NCBI GenBank assembly: GCA_903813345.2
Contig: CAIIXF020000011.1
Span: 15,979,754-16,043,753, forward strand
DNA from: Owenia fusiformis
Lineage: Eukaryota > Annelida > Polychaeta > Sabellida > Oweniidae
Length of the DNA stretch: 64,000 nucleotides
Direction of reading: 5' to 3'
Part shown: piece by piece, positions 31,442 to 43,174 of the stretch
How the letters are laid out: each line of letters begins with the position of its first letter
Position numbering within the stretch: the first letter of the stretch is position 1
The notes under the pieces: generated by a model
Databases searched by the model: none
Told to the model about the DNA's origin: nothing
What the model saw: only the letters and a program-made list of their open reading frames with translations
Position numbers and translations under genes: made by a program

Positions 31442-32674
31442 ATGATCGGATTTGATAGGCTTGCGATGGGAAAACTTTCAGTCGTGGAATGGGCCGAACT
31501 GGAGTCTGAAAAGGTATTGATGGACAGTGAAACTTTAGAAGAACTGATAGACAAAAAAGAAGTGGACATCAATGCAGCTGATCAATATGGTGATAATGCG
31601 CTAATATATACTGTGCGTAATAATGCAACAAATTGTACGAAGTTGTTGCTTGATCATGGTGCTGATGTAAATGCTGTTAACAACTATGGTAAGACTGCAC
31701 TGATGTATGCAGCATCAGTAAATGATTCAGTAGAATGTGTCAATCTGCTCATTGCATATGGTGCTGATATCGATGCTAGGGATAATGACGGGGCGACAGC
31801 TTTAATACACGCAAGATCTAAATGTATGTGCATCTTAGTTGATAAGGGGGCGGATGTAAACGCAACTAATAAAATAGGACTGACTACACTCATGTGGGCT
31901 GCAACGTTCAGCAATACAGCGCCCATGGAAGCGTTATTGGACCATGGTGCTGACGTGAACGCTTGTATCAATTCCGAAATGAACGCACTATTTTATCCTG
32001 TTTGCCAAGACAACCCAGAGTCAGTAAAGTTGCTTAACTATCCTGGAATGAACGCACTCTTCTTCGCTGTATGTCATGACAACCTCGACTTAGTACGTTT
32101 GCTTATCAAGAAAGGTGCCGATGTCAATACTTCTGGTCCGTATAATGAAACGGTATTGATGCGTTCTGTATGTAGTCCAGATCCAGCTTGTCTAGTACTG
32201 CTGTTAGCAAATGGTGCAGATATCAATAAGGTTAATCATGCAGGAAAAGATGCTATGTCATTTGCGTTTGAATATAGTACATTTGGAATAGAAACATACA
32301 GAGCCATCTGCATCCTTGCTTTGTATGGAGCCCCATTTGATGCTGAACAGTCACTTGCTTTCAAGAAGCTCACATGTAGGAGTAGATATTCAAAACTAGG
32401 AGTGACATTAGAAGACTTCAAACAACTGGACCTGCAGCAACAAGTGAGACTCCGTATGTATCAATACACCACGCGCGTTTGTCGGAAGACATACTCTAAA
32501 ACAATTGATGCTCTTATTAAAGGAGGTAAACTCCCAGAGAGATTTAGGTGGTTTATGCTGTTTGAAGATGACATTGAAGATATATTAGGTGTGAGTGGAA
32601 CTCCACATACTTATGTTGAGATAGCCGAGGAAACAATGCCACGCAATAAACCATCTTGCCGCGTATGGTGTTAA
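31442..32674 (+). CDS. Ankyrin-repeat protein D (mosaic of class I and II)
   Basis: 410 residues from MIGFDRLAMGKLSVVEW. The first 150 or so residues and the promoter region resemble G (DRLxMGKxSVxEWA, LMDSETLE), while the part from about residue 185 (MNALFFAVCHDN, TSGPYNETVLMRSVC, KLTCRSRYSKLGV) resembles C/F. There are eight to nine ankyrin repeats and the class I tail (LQQQVRLRMY, GGKLPERFRWFMLF, EDDIEDIL). The frame then runs 26 residues further than the others (HTYVEIAEETMP...CRVWC) into sequence that is 3' flank in A, C and F, owing to a small insertion before the usual stop. This looks like gene conversion or unequal exchange between oppositely oriented paralogues. Confidence 0.85.
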   Translation: MIGFDRLAMGKLSVVEWAELESEKVLMDSETLEELIDKKEVDINAADQYGDNALIYTVRNNATNCTKLLLDHGADVNAVNNYGKTALMYAASVNDSVECVNLLIAYGADIDARDNDGATALIHARSKCMCILVDKGADVNATNKIGLTTLMWAATFSNTAPMEALLDHGADVNACINSEMNALFYPVCQDNPESVKLLNYPGMNALFFAVCHDNLDLVRLLIKKGADVNTSGPYNETVLMRSVCSPDPACLVLLLANGADINKVNHAGKDAMSFAFEYSTFGIETYRAICILALYGAPFDAEQSLAFKKLTCRSRYSKLGVTLEDFKQLDLQQQVRLRMYQYTTRVCRKTYSKTIDALIKGGKLPERFRWFMLFEDDIEDILGVSGTPHTYVEIAEETMPRNKPSCRVWC

Positions 32675-33614
32675 AACTGTATCAAAATTGGACATCTTAT
32701 ATTTATGTGATATCTCTAACACAAAGAATAGCGTTTAGCAGAATACATACACAATCCGTGTGATTTCATACACGGTTTGTTCGAGTTTGCACACTTTATG
32801 TTTGTAAAATCACACTTGTACATGCATATTTGTGTATGCATTGTTAAAAATGACATCGAACAGGGTACACAAGTCGAACAAATGCTTATGCGGCTCGCAC
32901 AAACGTTTTTCCCTTCACAAACCATGATGTGCCGATCACACACCTTGATGTACCGATCACACACCTTGATGTAACATAAATTGCTTTCTAGAGATGTTCG
33001 AGATTTTGTTCTAAATCTCGCGTTACTTTTGCACTGAACGAAATAACAAATCTGATCAGCGCGGCAAAAAGATAAAAGATCTAGTTTGTAGTTTCTCAAT
33101 AAATGGTCACTGTACGTCTCCCTAGCCTAGGGCCTATGGTATCCTATTGTAGTGTGGGCCGTGTTGCATTATGGGTAAAGGTGATGAGAGTACATAGAAA
33201 TATGTAACATGTACATGTATAAGATACAAGTTAAATGGTAGGTAGTGCGGAAGAAAATGTTAATCTTTTGACTCGACTGGATTAACCAGTAGACGGATGA
33301 TAGGCCATCTCGTCAGTGTGCTGTTCAACTAGTGGCACCATCTTCAGCCAGTTCACAAAAGTGTATTATAATCGATAATCCACTATGGTCATATTGTTTG
33401 AATGATATAGTTTATAAACTCACCAAGTGGAACTGAAATATGTGTATATATGTTCTAATGCAGAGTATAGTGGAAGACAGCTTTGAGTGATGTAAAAGGG
33501 TATTTGTGAAATGACTTATGGGACTTATACGCAATAATAAATTGTATGTAAGCATACGGATTGCATTTTTATGATACGTAAGGATATGTCATTTGTATCT
33601 ATGGAATATATATA
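32675..33614. other. Spacer between duplication units
   Basis: No gene is recognised. CGATCACACACCTTGATGTA occurs twice in tandem at about 32934-32974. AT-rich DNA follows, leading to the MITE at 33615. Confidence 0.45.
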
Positions 33615-34255
33615 CAAGGGCCGATCAAATTTTAGTAATAATTTAGTAATAAGAGGAGTTGGAAGCTCAACCTTTAACATGAGACAGGATAGTTAGTTCG
33701 CTTGAAATTGTACGAGTTTCATATAAATTGGTGTATTGGTAGTGACACAGAGTCGATTCATATTTTCAATGACAAAGTAAGGTGGAGTAGCGTTATAACT
33801 ATAAAATATCTGCCGAGTTGTGGTTCTGGAAATTTACCGACATCGTCTCAAACCTCTCATACGAAGGCCTTAAACATGTGTTCTTGGATCGAGTGGACAG
33901 ATATAGGAAGTGCATTGCAACTAGGGTTGAATATTTTGAATGAGAATGAATATTAGCAGAATAAAAACAAATTAAACATGATTAAACTACAGTCTGTTGA
34001 CAGATGACACTCCTTAGTGTTAGAAAATTCCAAAACTGCAACTGAGCACAATTTTTTATAAAAAACGTTGCTCCACCTAATTCAATCATTAACAATATGT
34101 ATGGACTCTGTGTCACTACCAATGAACCAATTTAAATGAAACTCAGACAGTCTCAAGCAAACTTACTACCCTGTCTTATGTAAAAGTTTGAGCATCCAAC
34201 TCCTCTTATTATAAAATTGAGAGCCAACGGTAAGAAACTTTTTGATCGGCCCTTG
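33615..34255. mobile_element. MITE with CAAGGGCCGATCAAA termini
   Basis: It is bounded by CAAGGGCCGATCAAA and its complement, each flanked by TA. The inverted repeats extend about 170 bases (GTAGTGACACAGAGTC versus GACTCTGTGTCACTAC). No transposase is present. It lies in the spacer between the two ankyrin duplication units. Confidence 0.75.
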
Positions 34256-34599
34256 TATGTGCTTTAGTAAAAATACTTCTGATAGAAATTCTCCACATAT
34301 GTAAATTGCACTGATAACGATATGCACCCATAGGCGGGTCAGATATACATGTAATTATATCATTAGACATTATGTCAATTATCACACATAGGCGCATGCA
34401 TGTATATGCATATGTTGTGAATTTACTAATAACCATGAATAAGATCTAAAAATTAAAGAACATAATGTACTTGTAGAAAACAAATCGTTCATCTTTACTC
34501 ATGCGAGGATGTGATTGTGTTATCACAAGAGCTTTGCTCGTGGTATGATGGTGTATGGCGGGGTGCGGTTCCTACCCGTGAATTGTCTCCTCGGCTATC

Positions 34600-35782
34600 T
34601 CAACCCACTCTATTCACATCTAGTATTTCTTCAATGTCATCTTCGAATAACATAAACGACCTAAATCTCTCTGGAAGTTCACCTCCTTTAATGAGAGTAT
34701 CAATTGTTCCAGAGTATGTCTTCCGACAGACGCATGTGGTGTATTGATACATACAGAGTCTTACTTGCTGTTGAAGGTCCAATTGTTTGTAGTCTTCTAA
34801 CATCACTCCTAGTTTTGAATATTCGCCCTTACAAGTGAGCTTCTTAAAAGCAAGTAACTATTCAGCATCAAATGGAGTTCCATACAAAGCAAGGATGCAG
34901 ATGTCTCTGTATGTCTCTATTCCAAATTCAAAATATTCGAATGCAATCGAAATAGCATTTTTACCTTCATTGTCAACCCTATTGACATCTGCACCATTTG
35001 CTAGTAGCAGTTTTAGACACGCTAGATCTGGACTACAAACAGAACGCATCAATGCCGTTTCATTATCAGGACCGCATACATTGACGTCAGCACCTTTCTT
35101 GATAAGTAAGCGTACTGAGTCAGGTTTGTCACTACCTACAGCAAGGCAGAGTGCGTTCATTCCATACCGAAGCAACAATATTGAGTCAGCATTGTATTGG
35201 GAAACAGGGTTATATAGTGTGTTCGGTCCAGCATTGATACAAGCGTTCACGTCAGCACCATTGTCCAATAATGCTTCCATGGGCGTTGTATTGCTGAACG
35301 TTACAGCCCGCATGAGTGCAGTGAGTCCTATTTTATTGGATGCGTTCACATCTGCCCCCTTGTCAACCAGCAAACACATACATTCAGATTTCGCGAGTAT
35401 CAAAGCTGTCGTCCCGTCATTATCCCTAGCATCAATATTAGCACCATATGCAATGAGCAGATTTACGCATTCAACTGAATCATTTACTGATGCTGCATAC
35501 ATCAGTGCAGTCTGACCATAGTTGTTAACAGCATTTACATCAGCACCATAATCAAGCAACAACTTTACGCATTTTTATCTCATTATTACGTACAGTACAT
35601 ATTAGCGCATTATCACCATATTGATCAGTTGCATTAATATCCACTACTTGTTTGTCAATTAGTACTTTTAAAACTTTATCTTGCATTGAGTCCTTCCTCG
35701 ACTCGAGTTTGACGCATTCCATGATTAAGGATCTTCTCAAACGAATATTATTTAATGCTAGTGTGAATAGTGGTTTCACCAT
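34600..35782 (-). pseudogene. Ankyrin-repeat pseudogene E (copy of B)
   Basis: It follows gene B closely from MVKPLFTLAL to EDDIEEILDV but carries two lesions. A T run at 35572-35576 is one base longer than in B and shifts the frame after the first ankyrin repeat. A C-to-T change gives a stop (34858-34860) where B encodes Gln in the AEQ-L segment. The remaining repeats and the SOCS-box-like tail are otherwise well kept, so inactivation appears recent. The upstream TATA-like box (36048) and the 45-bp palindrome are retained. Confidence 0.85.
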
Positions 35783-36119
35783 GATAATTACTGAATTAAT
35801 CAAATATTCAGTCTGATTTAGTAATTTTCTTTTAAACTGACTTCCGCTGACTTTTAATTTATTACTTTGAGTTATGTGAATTGTACTGTTGGCCCGTGGT
35901 ATTGATGAATAATACCATACTGGCTCAATAATACCAATATTTTTAAAAATGTTAAAGCAGTTGTTTCAGTCATCTTTCAACTTGACTTACATGTACTTCT
36001 AATCCATTCATATTAAGTTAAAAAACCATGCCAAAAGAGACGGATAATTATACCTTTATATAATACGCGAAACCACTTCGTCCTGCGAAGCTGTTAGTTT
36101 GAATTTTAAACCTACCATG

Positions 36120-36164
36120 TTATCCCTTGCCAGGACTATAGTCTATAGTCCTGGCACGGGATAA
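36120..36164. repeat. Near-perfect 45-bp palindrome (unit 2)
   Basis: Identical to the palindrome at 23687-23731, in the same position relative to pseudogene E as the first copy is to B. Confidence 0.65.
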
Positions 36165-36334
36165 GCCTATGACGTTTGTAAAATTACAACTTCAAGTTGA
36201 TACTTCAATAAAAAATATCTAGTTACTTAAACCTACATGAAGCTTATACTATCTACGTTATAAACATGAAGGTAACTAATCGTTAGGGTTATTATCTCAA
36301 TGAGAAATATTACAAAATTTTGGATAAATCTTAC

Positions 36335-36457
36335 CATGTCTTTGTCCGCCAAAACCTTTGCCAATTCTTCTTCAATCAAGAATCTGATTGGTTGAATAAG
36401 AAATGGCGGGAAACTTTAAGGAGCATACATTATTGCATCTTTAATTAGCGTGATCAT
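36335..36457 (-). pseudogene. Orphan exon copy with a stop codon
   Basis: Second-unit copy of the exon at 23902-24024. ATG and donor are kept, but TAT has become TAA after the codons for MYAP, ending the frame at 13 residues. Confidence 0.45.
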
Positions 36458-36854
36458 GGTGGATTATGTTGACGCACCGGTTATTTGTCCGATGCTTCTA
36501 ATGCACACAAGATAGTCCGGCAGCGCCGTGGGCTTACATTGTTTTGTCTGAATAATTTTTTCTCTGCAGATTATGCATTGTAAGGGTACCTGTAGTGATA
36601 CCTGGGTGGGTGTAGAGGTCTCACCCTTGGAATTTTAGCAAAATGCAAAAATCGAATATGGTCGCCATGAAATCCAAGATGGCCGCCATAAAATCTTTGA
36701 AATGTCGTAACTTGGTTAATATTTATGATAAAAACTTGATCTTGGTGTCAATTTCTATGTTTTTGGGGTAGAGGAATTAAATGGAAATATTAATTCTGTG
36801 TTTTGTTAGTGTTTTGACTGGATATTTTAACAATTAAACAAAATTGTTTACATA

Positions 36855-37147
36855 TCTTACATTGCCCTGACTTGTGAAAGCGAAACCGATCTACAAAAGC
36901 TGCTCGATATTGTTAAAACGTGGTGCGATCAATGGAGGTGGTCTTATTTCTAAATTTAGATCACATGAAGGACTATCATTCCAGTAAACTGTATGACACA
37001 TATGTATTACCCATCATGAACTATAGTGCTGGTATTTGGGGAGCGGAACCTTATAAAAAATGTGACAATATTCATCAACTCGCCATACGTGCATTTGTAG
37101 GCGTTCATAGATATGCTTCAATTCCTGCTCTAACATATTTCATAAGC
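36855..37147 (+). pseudogene. Non-LTR reverse transcriptase relic (unit 2)
   Basis: Copy of 24430-24910 with an internal deletion of about 210 bases after TCAATGGAG. It keeps LYDTYVLPIMNYSAGIWG and is then joined abruptly to the mariner interior at about 37147. The DUF6589-like relic and the left mariner repeat are missing. Confidence 0.6.
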
Positions 37148-38752
37148 TGACTGTTAAATTGACAATGTGTAAAATTTTCAGAATGTTTTGATGACTGGTT
37201 TAAGAGAAACGTGTGTTCAAAAAGTTCATCATATAGATACCACTCCTTTTATATGAACAAGTGTTGTGTTGTTTGAAATTTTTTGCTGACTGGTAACACA
37301 AAAACAGAAAGTATTGTGATGTCAGAGTGTTGTATGGAAGGAGTTTGCAGGTCAATTTGAGAAGCATTGTGGAAGAAAGGGTTGGTGAGAGAAATTGAGA
37401 AGGGAACGCCCTACTCCATATGGACAATGCACCTGCCCACAGATCTCAAAATGTTCAGAAAATAATATCCCCGAACCTCAAAATTGAGCCCTTGGCCAAT
37501 GCACCATATTGTCCAGATCCGCTCACATGTGACTTGTTTATTTCTACAAAGTGTACTACTTATTTCTATAGAGAAAGGACGAAGGTTTATTGACATTGAT
37601 GAAATAAAACAACCCCTGCAACTGCATCTTGCTACCATGTCAGAGAATGGATACAGTACAGCCTTGTCTCACAATCTTGAGTTTTAAGAGGATGAGGAAT
37701 TGTGTACATGTAGCACTTGATGGAACCTATTTAGAGGGCCCTGTGAAATGAATGTGGCATGAATAACACAAAGTGATAATAAAATATTCAAAATCAACTA
37801 TGGCATAGGGCGTCAAAAGGAATTGCCAAGAAGGGGAGGCGACTTTTAGGTATGGATGGATCTATGTAGACTTTGACTAAAAAAGTTTGACTTTTACTAT
37901 ACATTTGGCACTTATTCATAAAAGTATTTACATGTTGTATGGGTTCCCAGGAAATATGGTACATGGTACATAATCAAATATAATATGAGATATGAGATCT
38001 TCTATGCTTGATGTAGATTAGATACTGACATAGTATCATTTCTGTCATTATTACACTTTGACTTTAATTAGCTCTAGAGCTTTCAATATTCAAGGCTCGG
38101 TTTCAAATCTAAAAAATCTGGGAAAGGGAGGGGACAACACCATCCCCCTTCTGACGCCAGTGCCGAAGTATTTGGGTGGCTGGCTTGATGAAAACTTATT
38201 AGCTAAATATGAATCATAAAGCCATGGAAATAGCTAAATCTGCCCATAGAGCTTTGAGTGTTTTGATCAACAAATCTAAATGAATGGGCGGTATGGACTA
38301 CTCTGTGTCCTCTACAACGCCCTCATACAGCCAATACATATTATAAAATTATACAAAGGAAAGTTTGGTTGATTTAAGAAGTACCCTGTTATTGAAATTA
38401 AAGGTTTATCTTAGTTTTTTATCTATTTCGGGTTTTTTTGGTTTAAATTTTTTGAATACTTTTTTATTAAAACAACCAAAATTTCCCTTGTGCAACTATA
38501 ATATTGGGAGTCTAAGAAAATGTTGTATATGCTATTCTGTTCCAACAAGGTTCGGAAAGACATTTCATTTCATTCTCAAGAAATGGTTAAAAGGAAAAAA
38601 ACAAAAAATGTTAACAAAAACAGTTATATTAAATATTATATAAAAATTATTTTCGCATTAAATTGTTGTCAATCAGTCAACATTACATAAAGGACCGTGT
38701 TTTTTACAGAATGTTTTCAATAATTGGTTTAAGAGAAAAACATTGATTTGAT
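37147..38752 (+). mobile_element. Mariner-like transposon (unit 2), left end deleted
   Basis: It parallels 25895-27080 and keeps the longer right terminus, ending near AAGAGAAAAACATTG. An extra stretch (about 37865-38165) is not seen in unit 1. The transposase relic lies at 37410-37690. Confidence 0.6.
37410..37690 (+). pseudogene. Mariner transposase relic (unit 2)
   Basis: It has the DNAxPAHRSQN-like block around 37425 and KGRRFIDIDEIKQPLQL further on, in different frames. It is the paralogue of 26130-26430 with its own indels. Confidence 0.6.
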
Positions 38753-39244
38753 GCATATTTTTGTTATGTTGTCCAAATTTCCATAGCAAAATTTAATATT
38801 TGTCAAAAAATCACCATTAAAGCTGTTTTTAAGAAATAATATGCAATATGTTAAATATGTTTCGTATGGTCATGGTAAACAGTTGTGTTGACATCACGAT
38901 AGCACACATATAATGTCGTTTATATCAATACACTTGGCGCAGGATGTGGTAGAATAGCAGAATTCATGGATTTCAAAAAATATCAATTATCGTAAATTTG
39001 CCCGTATATCATTTTAAATACAACATGTATGTTCTGAATGGCTGGAATTATATATATTTTGCCTAATATGTGTGAATGTCTCATAAAGTTAACATATAAC
39101 CATGAATAAAGTATAACAAATTAAAGAACATAATTAATGTACTTGTAAAAAACAAATGAATGTGTTATCATCAGAGCTTTGCTCCTGGTATGATGGTTTA
39201 TGGCGGGGCGTGGTTCCTACCCCTGAAATGTCTCATCGGCTATC

Positions 39245-40429
39245 TCAACATACTCTACTCAAAATTGATATATCTTTAATGTCATCTTCAAACAGCATAA
39301 ACGACCTAAATCTCTCTGGGAGTTTACCTCCTTTAATGAGAGCATCAATTGTTTCAGAGTATGTGTCCCGGCAGACGCGTGTGGTGTGTTGATACATACG
39401 GAGTCTCACTTGTTGCTGAAGGTCCAGTAGTTTGAAGTCTTCTAACATCACCCCTAGTTTTGAATATCTGCTCTTGCACGTGAGCTTCTTAAAAGAAAGT
39501 AACTGTTTAGCATCAAATGGGGCTCCATACAAAGCAAGGATGCAGATGGCTCTGTATGTTTCTATTCCAAAATATATACTATATTCAAATGCAATTGACA
39601 TAGCATTTTTCCCTTCGTGGTTAACCCTATTGATATCTGCACCATTTGCTAACAACAGTACGAGACAAGCTGGATCTAGACTACATACAGAACGCATCAA
39701 CACCGTTTCTTTATACGGACCAGAAGTATTGACATCGGCACCTTTCTTGATAAGCAAACGTACTAAGTCTGGTTTGTCATGACATACAGCGAAGAAGAGA
39801 GCGTTCATTCCATGGCTAAGCAACAGTACTGAATCAGAATTTTCTTGGCATACAGGGTAATATAAGGTGTTCATTCCAGGATTGATACAAGCGTTCACGT
39901 CAGCACCATGGTCTAATAACGCTTCCATGGGTGCTGTATTGCTGAATCTTGTAGCCCGCATGAGTGCAGTGAGTCCTGTTTTATTTGCTGTGTTCACATT
40001 TGCTCCCTTGTCAACCAAGATGCACATACATTCAGGTTTCGCTAGAATTAAAGCTGTCGTCCCGTCATTATCCTTAGCATCGATATTAGCACCATGTGCA
40101 ATGAGTAGATTGACACATTCAACTGAATCATTTACTGATGCTGCATACATCAGTGCAGTCTTACCATTGTTGTTAACAGCATTTACATTAGCACCATGAT
40201 CAAGCAATAACTTCGCACAATTTATTGCATTATCACGTACAGTATATATTAGTGCATTATCACCATATTGATCAGCTGCATTGATGTCCACTTCTTTTTT
40301 GTCAATTAGTATTTTTAAAACGTCACTATTCATTGAGTCCCTCATAGATTCGAGTCTGGCCCATTCCACGATTAAGGATCCTCTCGAAGGAATATTATTT
40401 AATGCTGTTGTAAAGAGTGATTTCACCAT
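39245..40429 (-). CDS. Ankyrin-repeat protein F (class I, twin of C)
   Basis: 394 residues from MVKSLFTTALNNIP. It follows C closely: about eight ankyrin repeats, the NTLYYPVCQENSDSVLLL insertion, and the tail LQQQVRLRMY, GGKLPERFRSFMLF, EDDIKDISIL. Differences are scattered single residues (for example AHGANIDAKDNDG for C's AYGANIDARDNDG). It is head-to-head with G, whose ATG is 1.65 kb away, and has a TATA-like site at 40705. An intact frame after duplication suggests that it is under selection or very young. Confidence 0.87.
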   Translation of the reverse strand: MVKSLFTTALNNIPSRGSLIVEWARLESMRDSMNSDVLKILIDKKEVDINAADQYGDNALIYTVRDNAINCAKLLLDHGANVNAVNNNGKTALMYAASVNDSVECVNLLIAHGANIDAKDNDGTTALILAKPECMCILVDKGANVNTANKTGLTALMRATRFSNTAPMEALLDHGADVNACINPGMNTLYYPVCQENSDSVLLLSHGMNALFFAVCHDKPDLVRLLIKKGADVNTSGPYKETVLMRSVCSLDPACLVLLLANGADINRVNHEGKNAMSIAFEYSIYFGIETYRAICILALYGAPFDAKQLLSFKKLTCKSRYSKLGVMLEDFKLLDLQQQVRLRMYQHTTRVCRDTYSETIDALIKGGKLPERFRSFMLFEDDIKDISILSRVC

Positions 40430-42076
40430 GATAAGTTCATCAAATATCCAGTTTGATTTAGTAATTTCTTCTCAACTCTAATTGGTTATTCTAGTAAGCC
40501 TTAATTTCTAACTTTGAGTTGAGGTGAATTGTACTGTTTGCTCGTGGTATTATTGAATAATACTATACTGGCTCAATAATACGAATATTTTGCTTCACTG
40601 TTCACTGTGTAACGAATAAATATTTTTCCTATTCTATTGTATATTTTCCAATCCAATCGTATTTAATGAAAATACGATGACGAAAGAGACCGAATAGCAA
40701 ACGCTACCTTTATGTAAGTAATTAGTACGTATACAGGCCAAAAGCTATATAAATGTTTTAAATATATACACGTTTGTATATTTATATGTGTGGTTTTAGA
40801 TTAACACACATAATTCACCTATTGTATGCACTGATCCGATTACTAAATTTGAAACGGCTAGTACCAATGGTCCCTTTTCCATATAGCTTTGAAATCTCAT
40901 TAAAGTCTCGTTTTAATGAGATTTTGGGAGATCTGCATTTTTAACCATTAAAGACTGAATATTTTCTTCTATTTGATGGCATATTTTGAATTATATCAAA
41001 ACAATTTTCGATTAGGATCGCCATTTACATTTATTCAAATTCTAATGATTTTCTAGTTGTCTAAAAAAGGTCGGGCCAAATTCCCATTGACACAATGCTG
41101 AAAAACCTTTAAAAATTTACTCTTACAAGCATCACAATTTTAATGTGAAATCACAATCTACGTGTCAATAAGATCATATAGTTATATTTCAATGGTGTTT
41201 TAAGTTGATCCAAATGGAATTACTTTTTAAATCAAGAAATTAAGTGACTCTGGTAATACATTTACATGTATTTTAGCCCTACCCTAGCCCTAGCAATACC
41301 CATGATGCCATCTATTTTTCCATTTATATATCGATATATAGCATGTGTCGTGAGCTTAGAGTCCGGTGATGTCCATAACATAAAGGTATTTTTGGGTTGT
41401 CTTGAAAATCAGAACCACAAGAACCTATTTGAGCCTCAAGACAGAAAAATTGATGTTATGAAAAATTTAAAATTGTGACCTACAGAGCCAAAATTGATGA
41501 GAGATAGAAACACTGTCGAGTACTAAAATGATAATGCGGGCAATTATCAAATACATGTACCTCCATGACAAAATGATATTGCACAAATGAAATTAATTAA
41601 ATTCATAAAGATTGAATCAGTACCTCAACATTTATATGGACGCGTTGGACATTTCAAAAGCTAAAATACAAATGATAACGCACTTGTGGCATCAAAATTT
41701 GAAAAAAGCTCAACGTAGACCGTAAAAATGTATTTTCCTTTCCAACTCAGAAGAACTTTTTTGGATACTCGAAATCATTAATTTTAAAGATGAATATGGT
41801 TCATAATAAATGGTGCAATGTTCTGATCATACGTCACTAAATGTATAACGCACGAATGAAGCATTTAATGTAATCATCAGCTGGACGTCACTTGATATAC
41901 AGTATATGCTACACCCCACTGAGGTATGGTATAAAATACTAGCTTTTTATGTTTTACATGTATATCATTTGCTCTTTATTTATAAATTCCCCCAGTGAGA
42001 GATGATTTAGTATTATAAAATTATTCTTACAAATAATAAATGAAATCGTGACAAGGTAAAAACCAATATATAGTAA
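40430..42076. promoter_or_regulatory. Divergent intergenic region between F and G
   Basis: This is the counterpart of the C-D spacer without the two transposon insertions found there. TACCTTTA (40705) is the minus-strand TATA-like site for F; GGTATAAAATACTAGC (41928) is the plus-strand site for G. The block from about 41480 (GATAGAAACACTGTCGAG...) matches 30830 onward. A unique stretch at about 41075-41475 has no equivalent upstream of D. Confidence 0.45.
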
Positions 42077-43174
42077 ATGATCGAATTTGATAGGCTTGAG
42101 ATGGGAAAACGTTCAGTCATGGAATGGGCAAAACTTGACTCTGAAAAGGTATTGATGGACAGTGAAACTTTAGAAAAACTGATAGACAACAAAGAAGTAG
42201 ACATCAATGCAGTTGATCAATATGGTGATAATGCGCTAATATATACCGTGCGTAATAATGCAACAAATTGTACGAAGTTGTTGCTTGATCATGGTGCTAA
42301 TGTAAATGCTGTTAACAACTATGGTCAGACTGCACTGATGTATGCAGCATCAGTAAATGATTCAGTAGAATGCGTCAATTTGCTCATTGCATATGGTGCT
42401 GACATCGATGCTAGGGAAAATGACGGGACGACAGCTTTAATACACGCAAAATCTAAATGTATGTGCATCTTAATTGACAATGGAGCAGATGTAAATGCAA
42501 CCAATAATAGAGGGCTCACAGCACTCATGTGGTCGACAAGGTTTGACACGTTAACACCCATGGAAGCGTTATTGGACCATGGGGCTGACGTAAACGCCTG
42601 CCTCAAAACCGGAATGAACGCACTATTTTACGCTGTATGCCACGACAATCCTGATTCAGTACGGTTGCTTATCAAGAAAGGCGCCGATGTCAATAAAACT
42701 GATCTAAATGGTAACACGGTTCTTATGCGTTGTGTATTCAATAGTGCAAGTCCAGCTTGCCTCGCACTGCTGTTGGTAAATGGTGCAGATATCAACGCTG
42801 TTAATCACAATGGAAGGAATGCAATGTCTTTTGCATTTGGAATGGAAATATATGCAGCTATCTGTATCCTTGCTCTGTTTGGAGCCCCATTTGTCACAGA
42901 ACAGTTAATTGCTATCAAGAAGCACATTAGTAAAGGCAAAGATCCCCAACTGGAGTTGATATTAGAGAACCTCAAGCAACCAAACCTTAAACGTCAAGCG
43001 AGACGCCGGATACACCAGCAAATCACATGCGTCAGTCGGAACACAAAGTATTCAAAAACAATTGATGCTCTTATCAACGCAGGTGACCTCCCAATGAGAT
43101 CGAGGTCTTTTATGTTGTTTGAAGATGATATTGAAGAGATAATAGCGACTTTAACAAATTGTGATTTAGGATAG
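42077..43174 (+). CDS. Ankyrin-repeat protein G (class II)
   Basis: 365 residues from MIEFDRLEMGKRSVMEW. There are about seven to eight ankyrin repeats (NNYGQTALMYAASVND, NNRGLTALMWSTRFDT, LNGNTVLMRCVFNSAS), and it lacks the extra half repeat of class I. The tail is a class II version: LKRQARRRIH, KTIDALINAGDLPMRSRSFM, LFEDDIEEIIATL. The L-x3-A-R-x2-I ... LP ... FMLF spacing again fits a degenerate SOCS box. A TAG replaces a Trp codon present in H, so G ends 18 residues sooner. The 3' flank is shared with H. Confidence 0.87.
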   Translation: MIEFDRLEMGKRSVMEWAKLDSEKVLMDSETLEKLIDNKEVDINAVDQYGDNALIYTVRNNATNCTKLLLDHGANVNAVNNYGQTALMYAASVNDSVECVNLLIAYGADIDARENDGTTALIHAKSKCMCILIDNGADVNATNNRGLTALMWSTRFDTLTPMEALLDHGADVNACLKTGMNALFYAVCHDNPDSVRLLIKKGADVNKTDLNGNTVLMRCVFNSASPACLALLLVNGADINAVNHNGRNAMSFAFGMEIYAAICILALFGAPFVTEQLIAIKKHISKGKDPQLELILENLKQPNLKRQARRRIHQQITCVSRNTKYSKTIDALINAGDLPMRSRSFMLFEDDIEEIIATLTNCDLG

